Positions 58,489-64,000 of a DNA stretch of 64,000 nucleotides are shown one piece after another. The notes beneath the pieces were generated by a model. The model was not told the DNA's origin. It did no database searches and saw only the letters and a program-made list of their open reading frames with translations. The stretch covers positions 124,001 through 188,000 of the forward strand of contig NZ_JOAI01000012.1 in assembly GCF_000717715.1 (NCBI RefSeq). The letters are read 5' to 3'. Position 1 is the first letter of the stretch, and the number at the start of each line of letters is the position of its first letter. Position numbers and translations under genes: made by a program. The DNA is from Streptomyces sp. NRRL B-24484 (GTDB lineage Bacteria > Actinomycetota > Actinomycetes > Streptomycetales > Streptomycetaceae).

Positions 58489-61421
58489 TGCGGCTGCGGG
58501 GGCGGGTGTCGGTCCGGACCAGGGCCGCGCTCGGCGCCGCCTCGGCGGCGCTGCTGGCCTTCGGCGGCGCCACCGTCTGGGCCGGCCGGGCGGCCCACGA
58601 CCAGTGGATGCCGAACGCCGAGGCGAAGGCGCTGCGCGAGGCCACCCTGCTGGACGAGGCGATCGCCCGCGGGGACCCGGGCACGGGCGCCGCGCGCGAC
58701 CCGTGGCTCTGGCGCGTGATGGGCAGCGGCTACCAGCAGTCGGCGTACGTCCTGGTGCTGGCGGACGGCAGCTGGGCGCGGCACGACCGGATCTCCGGGT
58801 CGGCGACGCCCTTCCTGCCGCCCCTGCACAGCGGCGGCACCGTCGGCAAGGCCGAGACCGTCCGGATCCCGCTGCCGGACGGGGTGCACTACGACATCAG
58901 TACCCCGGTCGGCCCCAACCCGGACGACCGCACGCTCACCTTCCTGCGCCGCGCGGGGCAGTACCGGGACACCGCGGCACTCGCCGAACTGACCGGCCGG
59001 ACGGGGCTCCCGCGGCAGCAGGTCACCACCTACGTGGTGGTCAACGAGATCGAGGCGAAGGCCGCCGCCGCCCGGATGACCCGGCTGCTCGGCTGGTACG
59101 CCGTGCCCGGCGGCACCCTCTTCGTCGCCCTGGTGGCCTGGGTGGTGACCGGCGCGGCGCTGCGGCCGGTGGAGGCGATCCGCCGGGAGATGGCCGTGAT
59201 CGGCGCCGGCGCGCTGGACCGACGGGTGCCGGTGCCGCGGGCCGCGGACGAGATCGGCCGGCTCGCCGCCACCACCAACCGCACGCTGGACCGGCTGGAG
59301 ACGGCCGTCGTCGAACAGCGCCGGCTGGTCGCGGACGCCTCGCACGAGTTGCGGACGCCGATCGCCGTCCTGCGCAGTTCGTTGGAGGTCGCCGCGGCCC
59401 ACCCGGACTCCACGGACCACCGCACGGTGGTCGCCGAGGCGCTCGCCGGGACGGCGCGACTGCAGGCGCTCGCGGACGACCTGCTGCTGCTCTCCCGGAC
59501 GGAGGCCGCGGTGGACCCGCAGGACGACCGCCGCACCGACTGGCACGACGTGGTCGGCGAACTGGTCGCGGAGCGGGCGTACGGCGACGGCCGGGTGCGG
59601 ATCGCCGTCCTGGAGCCGGCCACCGTGACCGGCGGCGAGCTGCTGCTGGCGCGGCTGGTCCGCAACCTGCTGGACAACGCCTGCCGGCACGCCCGCTCCG
59701 AGGTGGTGGTCGCCCTCCGGCGCGAACGGGGCTCCGCGGTACTGACGGTCACCGACGACGGGCCGGGCATTCCGGCGGCCGACCGGGAGCGGGCCTTCGA
59801 GCGCTTCGTCCGGCTGGACACCGCCCGGGACCGCTCGGCCGGCGGGGCCGGTCTGGGTCTGGCGCTGGTGCGGGGCATCGCCCGGAGCCTCGGCGGCGAC
59901 GCCGAGGCGGTCGCGCCGGCCTCGGGCCGGGGCGCGGAGCTGGTCGTCCGCCTGCCGCTGCAGGAGGGCTGACCCCGCCGGTGCCGGCTCCCGGCCGTGC
60001 CAGTGGTAGACCGTCACCCCGCCACCGGACGCCACGATCCGGTAGCCGGCCGCCGGCAGTCCGGCCACCGCGGCCAGCTGGGCCGCCTCCGGCTCCGGGA
60101 AGTCGCCGGGCCGGTCCGGCACGGCCACCCAGTCGGCGGTCGGCCGCCGGGGATCGGCCGGTGCGTCCGGCGGCGTGAGGTACGGGAAGAGCGAGACGGT
60201 GCACCGGGCGGTCAGCTGCGGGGCGAGCCGGTTGGCGGCGGCGACCGCGGCGCCGTCCGGGATCACGGCGAGCGTGCGGCGGGCCTCGGCCGTGCCCGGG
60301 TCCGCAGGGGTGAGCAGCGGACGGGGCATCAGCACGACGGCGAGGACGAGCATCGCGGGAACGGCCGCCGTGGACCACCGGCGCGTCCGGTCCGGACGTC
60401 CGAGCGCGTCGACGGCGGCCAGGAAGACCACCGGCATCAGCACCGCGCTGTAGTGGTGCCCGGTGTCCCAGTACGCCGGGTTGACGGACCAGAACCTGGC
60501 CGCCAGCAGGGGCAGTGCGACGAGCAGCAGCGGTGACCGCAGGGCCAGGAAGGCGGTGGGGGCGAGCAGCAGCACGGCCGTCCGGGCCTTGGTGCCCGGG
60601 AGCAGCAGCCGGACGAGGGGATTCCCGCCGTGCCAGGCCTCCGGGCCGGCGTAGGTGTAGACGCCGTCCGGGTTGGCGGCGGGGATCAGCCAGCAGACCG
60701 CGGCGACGGTGCCGAGGACGGCCGCGGCCGTCACCGCGGCACCGAGCCGGCGGCGGCCGCGGAGCACCAGCACGGCCCCGACGGCCGCCACGGTCAGGCC
60801 CTGGTCCTCCTTGACCAGCAGCAGCGGCAGCGCCCAGCCTGCGGCCGCCCGCCACCGTCCGTCGGCCAGCGCGGCCACGGCGCAGGCGGTGAGCGGCACC
60901 GCGAAGGCCACCTCGTGGACGTCGAAGAGCACGGCGGACCACAGCCCCCAGGACATCCCGTAGGCGGTGCCGATCAGCGCGCCGCGCACCTCGCCGAGCC
61001 GGCGGGCGGCCGCGGCCGTGACCGGCAGGACGGACAGGGCGAGCAGGCCCGCCTGCGCGACGAGCAGGGTGCCGGGCCCGGGGAAGAGCCGGTACACCGG
61101 GGCGAGCAGCGCCATGACCGGGCTGAAGTGGTCGCCGAGGAGGCTGACGCCGGTGCCCTTGAGCGTCGCGACGGGTGCGCCGCCCGTCGCGTAGCCGCGC
61201 ACCCCCTGTTCGAAGATGCCCAGGTCGAAGCCGGAGGTCTGCATCCGGTGGTGGCGGACGAGCGAGACGGTCGTCCAGAGTGCGAACAGCACCGCGGCGG
61301 GGCCGGACCGGCGGAGCAGCCGGACGGCCGGACGGAGCGGCGGGCGGAGCGGCACACGGCCGGCGACGGGAACGGGTGCGGGGACGCGCGGGCGGCGAAC
61401 CGGGGCGGTGGAGGCGGACAC
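58308..61421 (-). CDS. DUF2079 membrane protein with reading frame open through the antisense of the kinase gene
   Basis: Residues 1 to about 475 (down to about 59990) are a typical DUF2079 protein: many hydrophobic segments, FDLGIFEQGVRGYATGGAP, GDHFSPVMALLAPVYR, NPAYWDTGHHYSAVLMP, and the end VYHWHGREP. No in-frame stop follows until 58308. The remaining roughly 560 codons lie entirely antisense to the kinase gene and are Arg/Gly/Pro-rich, unlike a protein. Either the stop codon has been lost or the reading frame shifted near 59980. The GTG at 61421 has TAGCGT 7 bases upstream (leaderless). DUF2079 is of unknown function. The real end is probably near 59980. Confidence 0.6.
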   Translation of the reverse strand: MSASTAPVRRPRVPAPVPVAGRVPLRPPLRPAVRLLRRSGPAAVLFALWTTVSLVRHHRMQTSGFDLGIFEQGVRGYATGGAPVATLKGTGVSLLGDHFSPVMALLAPVYRLFPGPGTLLVAQAGLLALSVLPVTAAAARRLGEVRGALIGTAYGMSWGLWSAVLFDVHEVAFAVPLTACAVAALADGRWRAAAGWALPLLLVKEDQGLTVAAVGAVLVLRGRRRLGAAVTAAAVLGTVAAVCWLIPAANPDGVYTYAGPEAWHGGNPLVRLLLPGTKARTAVLLLAPTAFLALRSPLLLVALPLLAARFWSVNPAYWDTGHHYSAVLMPVVFLAAVDALGRPDRTRRWSTAAVPAMLVLAVVLMPRPLLTPADPGTAEARRTLAVIPDGAAVAAANRLAPQLTARCTVSLFPYLTPPDAPADPRRPTADWVAVPDRPGDFPEPEAAQLAAVAGLPAAGYRIVASGGGVTVYHWHGREPAPAGSALLQRQADDQLRAPARGRRDRLGVAAEAPGDAPHQRQTQTGPAGRAVPGGVQPDEALEGPLPVGRRNARPVVGDRQYRGAPFAPEGDHHLGAGVPAGVVQQVADQPRQQQLAAGHGGRLQDGDPHPAVAVRPLRDQFADHVVPVGAAVVLRVHRGLRPGEQQQVVRERLQSRRPGERLGDHRAVVRGVRVGRGDLQRTAQDGDRRPQLVRGVRDQPALFDDGRLQPVQRAVGGGGEPADLVRGPRHRHPSVQRAGADHGHLPADRLHRPQRRAGHHPGHQGDEEGAAGHGVPAEQPGHPGGGGLRLDLVDHHVGGDLLPREPRPAGQFGECRGVPVLPRAAQEGERAVVRVGADRGTDVVVHPVRQRDPDGLGLADGAAAVQGRQEGRRRPGDPVVPRPAAVRQHQDVRRLLVAAAHHAPEPRVARGARARVPAGDRLVQQGGLAQRLRLGVRHPLVVGRPAGPDGGAAEGQQRRRGGAERGPGPDRHPPPQPHQDAASASTATTRSSEPPRPQRSARASRAIGSSGSAGRAGSKAGTGTSVATRTTVGATSR
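58488..59972 (+). CDS. Sensor histidine kinase of a two-component system
   Basis: 494 residues. Two membrane segments (AALGAASAALLAFGGATVWA near the start; WYAVPGGTLFVALVAWVVTG) bound an extracellular sensor of about 170 residues. HAMP, HisKA with phospho-His in DASHELRTPIAVLRSS, N box NLLDNACRH and G box GGAGLGLALVRG follow. The ATG overlaps the exonuclease stop, so the two are coupled. Its likely partner regulator is the OmpR-type gene at 61522, beyond the DUF2079 gene. Confidence 0.92.
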   Translation: MRLRGRVSVRTRAALGAASAALLAFGGATVWAGRAAHDQWMPNAEAKALREATLLDEAIARGDPGTGAARDPWLWRVMGSGYQQSAYVLVLADGSWARHDRISGSATPFLPPLHSGGTVGKAETVRIPLPDGVHYDISTPVGPNPDDRTLTFLRRAGQYRDTAALAELTGRTGLPRQQVTTYVVVNEIEAKAAAARMTRLLGWYAVPGGTLFVALVAWVVTGAALRPVEAIRREMAVIGAGALDRRVPVPRAADEIGRLAATTNRTLDRLETAVVEQRRLVADASHELRTPIAVLRSSLEVAAAHPDSTDHRTVVAEALAGTARLQALADDLLLLSRTEAAVDPQDDRRTDWHDVVGELVAERAYGDGRVRIAVLEPATVTGGELLLARLVRNLLDNACRHARSEVVVALRRERGSAVLTVTDDGPGIPAADRERAFERFVRLDTARDRSAGGAGLGLALVRGIARSLGGDAEAVAPASGRGAELVVRLPLQEG

Positions 61422-61428
61422 GGCGGCG

Positions 61429-61515
61429 ACGCTAGGAAGACCGCGCTGAGCGGGGCCTGAAGGAAGCTGAAGATTCTTCAGACTCCGGCCGTGTGCGCAC
61501 GGCGCGGCCTAGGCT
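61429..61515. promoter_or_regulatory. Divergent promoter region with direct repeats
   Basis: Two -10 elements face away from each other: ACGCTA (TAGCGT on minus, 61429-61434) 7 bases before the DUF2079 start, and TAGGCT (61510-61515) 6 bases before the regulator ATG. Between them CTGAAG occurs twice with a 10-base period (61457-61462, 61467-61472), and CTGAAG-ATT-CTTCAG forms a palindrome at 61467-61481. Ten-base-spaced direct repeats are typical OmpR-family binding sites, so the regulator may control itself and DUF2079. Confidence 0.6.
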
Positions 61516-61521
61516 GGGCCG

Positions 61522-62217
61522 ATGCGTCTGTTGTTGGTCGAGGACGAGCCGCAGCTCGCCGCCTCCCTCGCCCGCGGCCTGCGGGCCGAGGGCTACGCCG
61601 TCGACGTGGTCGGCGACGGGCCGTCAGGGCTGGCCGAGGCGCAGGCCCTGCCCTACGCGGCGGTGGTGCTCGACCTGATGCTGCCGGGCATGAACGGCTT
61701 CCGGGTCTGCCGCGAGCTGCGCCGGGCCGGGTGCCCCGTCCCGGTGCTGGTGCTGACCGCGAAGAACGGCGAGTACGACGAGGCCGAGGCGCTGGACTGC
61801 GGTGCGGACGACTTCCTGGCGAAGCCGTTCTCGTACGTGGTGCTGACCGCGCGGCTGCGGGCGCTGATCCGGCGCGGCGGGGCGGGCCGACCGGCCCGGC
61901 TGGCGGTGGGCGACCTGACGGTGGACGCGGCGGCGCGCAGGTGCGCGGTGGGCGGGGCGGAGGTGCGGCTGACGGCGAAGGAGTTCGGCGTCCTGGAGTG
62001 CCTGGCCCTGCGGCCGGGCGAGGCGGTGCCGAAGACGGAGATCCTCGACGCGGTGTGGGACACCGCCTTCCGGGGCGACGTGAACATCGTGGAGGTGTAC
62101 GTGGCGGCGCTGCGGCGCAAGCTGGCGGCGGCGTCGGCGCGGGCCGCGATCGAGACCGTCCGCGGCACGGGGTACCGGCTCTCGCCGGGGCGGCAGCCGC
62201 TGACGCGGTCCGGCTGA
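61522..62217 (+). CDS. OmpR-family response regulator
   Basis: 231 residues. Receiver domain with phospho-Asp in VVLDLMLPGMNG, the acidic pair in LLVEDEPQL and Lys in FLAKPF. The C-terminal winged helix (RLTAKEFGVLECLAL, VNIVEVYVAALRRKL, VRGTGYRLS) binds DNA. The ATG at 61522 has TAGGCT 6 bases upstream, leaderless. It is probably the partner of the kinase at 58488, separated by a gene in the opposite direction. Confidence 0.93.
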   Translation: MRLLLVEDEPQLAASLARGLRAEGYAVDVVGDGPSGLAEAQALPYAAVVLDLMLPGMNGFRVCRELRRAGCPVPVLVLTAKNGEYDEAEALDCGADDFLAKPFSYVVLTARLRALIRRGGAGRPARLAVGDLTVDAAARRCAVGGAEVRLTAKEFGVLECLALRPGEAVPKTEILDAVWDTAFRGDVNIVEVYVAALRRKLAAASARAAIETVRGTGYRLSPGRQPLTRSG

Positions 62218-62279
62218 GGGACTCCGGCAGGGGGAACCGGGTGGCGCGAACCGGGCAGCAGGAATCGGGCCGGGCGCGG

Positions 62280-62322
62280 CCGTGGCCGGGCGGGCGGGGG
62301 TGTCCCGCACGCCCGGCCACGG
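62280..62322. terminator. Bidirectional terminator between response regulator and helicase
   Basis: A perfect 13-bp stem (62280-62292 with 62310-62322), between two convergent genes. Confidence 0.75.
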
Positions 62323-62333
62323 AGGGCCGGGGC

Positions 62334-64000
62334 CTAGCCGACCGAGGAGTAGGCGATGATGCCGCGGCGGAGGGCGTCGACCGCCTTGCGGGCGGTGCTC
62401 CGCAGGTCGGTGTCCGAACCGGCGGCGTCCTGGATCTGGCCGAGCACGTCGATCAGCTGCTTCGTCCAGCGGACGAAGTCGCCGGCCGGCAGGTCGGCGT
62501 CACGGAGGACGGCGTCCAGGTTGTGGCCGAGGGCCCAGCGCCAGGCGACCCAGGCGAAGCCGAGGTCGGGTTCGCGCTGGCCCACGCCCTCGGCGGTGGA
62601 GATCCGGTGCTGCTCCTCCAGGGCGTCGAGGTGGCCCCAGATCCGGATCATCTTGCCGAGCGCGTCCTTGGCCGCACCCTCCGGGACGCGCGGGGCGGCG
62701 GCGTCGTCGGACTGCCGGGCCTCGTAGACCAGCGCCGAGGCGCAGGCGGCGAGCTCGGCGGCGGACAGGCCCTTCCAGACGCCCTCGCGGATGCACTCCG
62801 AGGCGAGCAGGTCGAGCTCGCCGTAGAGCCGGCCGAGCCGCTTGCCGTCGTCGGTGACGGTGTCGCCCTGCAGGTAGCCGAGGTCGGCGAGCAGGCCGCA
62901 GACTCGGTCGAAGGTGCGCGCGATGGTGTGGGTGCGCGAGCGCATCCGGCGTTCCAGCAGTTCGGTGTCGCGGTGCAGCCGGTGGTAGCGCTCGGCCCAG
63001 CGGGCGTGGTCCTCGCGCTCGTCGCAGCCGTGGCACGGGTGCCGGCGCAGGTCGGCGCGGAGCCGGGTGATCTCCGGGTCGTCCGCGGCCGCGGCGCGGC
63101 CGCGGCGGAACCGCTCGGGTTCGAGGTGGCCGGCCTTGGTGCGCAGGGCGGAGGCGAGGTCCCGGCGGGACTGCGGGCTGCGCGGGTTGAAGGACTTCGG
63201 GATCCGCAGCCGCTCGACGGCGGCCACCGGGTACGGGAAGTCGATCATCGCGAGCCGCTTGACCTGCCGCTCGGCGGTGAGCACCACCGGGCGGGGCCCG
63301 TCCTGGTAGTCGGGGTGCCGGGGGCCGCCGCGCCCGCCGCGGCCGGAGGGCGGCAGGCCGGGGTCGAGGACGAGGGCCAGACCGGCGAACTTGCCGGCGG
63401 GGACGTGGATGACGTCGCCCGGCTTGAGCTGCTCGAGGGCCTCGACGGCGGCGGCGCGGCGCTGGCTGGTGCCCTCGCGGGCCAGCTCGTTCTCACGGTC
63501 CTTCAGCTGTCGGCGCAGCGCCATGTACTCGTCGAAGTCGCCGAGGTGACAGGTCATCGACTCCCGGTACCCCTCCAGGCCCTCCTCGTTGCGCTGGACC
63601 TGGCGGGAGATGCCGACCACCGAGCGGTCCGCCTGGAACTGGGCGAAGGAGGTCTCCAGCAGCTCGCGGGAGCGGTGCCGGCCGAACTGCCCGACCAGGT
63701 TGACCGCCATGTTGTACGAGGGGCGGAAGGAGGACTTGAGCGGGTAGGTGCGGGTGCCGGCGAGGCCGGCCAGCGCCTCCGGGTCGAGGCCGCGCTGCCA
63801 GAGCACCACGGCGTGGCCCTCGACGTCGATGCCGCGGCGGCCGGCCCGGCCGGTGAGCTGGGTGTACTCGCCGGGGGTGATGTCGGCGTGGGTCTCGCCG
63901 TTCCACTTGACGAGCTTCTCCATGACCACCGAGCGGGCGGGCATGTTGATGCCGAGCGCGAGGGTCTCGGTCGCGAAGACGGCCTTGACCAGGCCCTTCA
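62334..64000 (-). CDS. Ski2-like DEAD/DEAH-box RNA helicase, 3' part (HelY-like)
   Basis: 555 codons are visible, and the frame continues past the window edge. The helicase C-terminal motif VI (YTQLTGRAGRRGID) is close to the left of the visible part, after ALGINMPARSVVMEK-like motif V. The long C-terminal region (FRRGRAAAADDPEITRLR, HPCHGCDEREDHARWAERYHRLH) matches actinobacterial HelY/Mtr4-type helicases, which unwind structured RNA or RNA:DNA hybrids. It is the last gene, with its start outside this window. Confidence 0.9.
   Translation of the reverse strand, partial: KGLVKAVFATETLALGINMPARSVVMEKLVKWNGETHADITPGEYTQLTGRAGRRGIDVEGHAVVLWQRGLDPEALAGLAGTRTYPLKSSFRPSYNMAVNLVGQFGRHRSRELLETSFAQFQADRSVVGISRQVQRNEEGLEGYRESMTCHLGDFDEYMALRRQLKDRENELAREGTSQRRAAAVEALEQLKPGDVIHVPAGKFAGLALVLDPGLPPSGRGGRGGPRHPDYQDGPRPVVLTAERQVKRLAMIDFPYPVAAVERLRIPKSFNPRSPQSRRDLASALRTKAGHLEPERFRRGRAAAADDPEITRLRADLRRHPCHGCDEREDHARWAERYHRLHRDTELLERRMRSRTHTIARTFDRVCGLLADLGYLQGDTVTDDGKRLGRLYGELDLLASECIREGVWKGLSAAELAACASALVYEARQSDDAAAPRVPEGAAKDALGKMIRIWGHLDALEEQHRISTAEGVGQREPDLGFAWVAWRWALGHNLDAVLRDADLPAGDFVRWTKQLIDVLGQIQDAAGSDTDLRSTARKAVDALRRGIIAYSSVG

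Overview
The window is chromosomal DNA of a high-GC actinomycete, almost certainly Streptomycetaceae (Streptomyces or Kitasatospora). The signs are strong third-position GC bias, GTG and TTG starts, many leaderless promoters (TAnnnT 6-7 nt before the start codon), a GH46 chitosanase, MocR- and ECF-type regulators, and conserved actinobacterial small proteins. I recognise about 57 protein genes, one leader peptide and two unusual RNA genes.

Layout. 0.1-2.7 kb: TrmH-type rRNA methyltransferase, then a YCII protein coupled to an ECF sigma factor. 2.8-9.6 kb: corrin and siroheme genes, namely CysG-like siroheme synthase, a very long BluB-CobT fusion with a roughly 680-residue low-complexity head, and CobL. 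10.5-13.6 kb: a metNIQ methionine ABC transporter headed by a cysteine-rich leader peptide. 15.2-23.2 kb: arginine biosynthesis, argCJBDR as one tightly overlapping operon followed by argG and argH, with ARG-box-like sites before argC and argG. 23.4-38.6 kb: mostly single genes, including a FabF-like ketosynthase, an RlmG-like methyltransferase, a Ser/Thr kinase with a secreted partner, several GNAT acetyltransferases, a divergent MocR regulator/EamA exporter pair, arylamine N-acetyltransferase, a PanE-like reductase, two SDR-type or acyl-CoA dehydrogenases, and a small conserved gene.

38.9-40.7 kb holds the most unusual feature. Two tandem minus-strand RNA genes have every arm of a tRNA cloverleaf, but the 3' half precedes the 5' half. 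They are circularly permuted, are opened in the anticodon loop, and have extra helices closing the flanks. They lie directly downstream of a conserved protein gene of unknown function and end at a strong shared terminator.

40.8-50.3 kb: chitosanase with a perfect CsnR-type operator, pheST, a soluble PAS histidine kinase, a second TrmH-type methyltransferase, and infC-rpmI-rplT. The infC gene starts at an AUC codon and has a terminator hairpin in its leader. Its divergent DUF1844 neighbour follows. 50.4-64 kb: SseB protein, class A beta-lactamase-fold hydrolase, D-threonine-aldolase-like enzyme, DUF2510 membrane protein, a degenerate SDR, a gamma-glutamyl-GABA-hydrolase-like enzyme, a CDF metal exporter, a 5'-3' exonuclease, a two-component system whose kinase and regulator genes flank a DUF2079 membrane protein, and the 3' part of a Ski2-like helicase that runs off the right edge.
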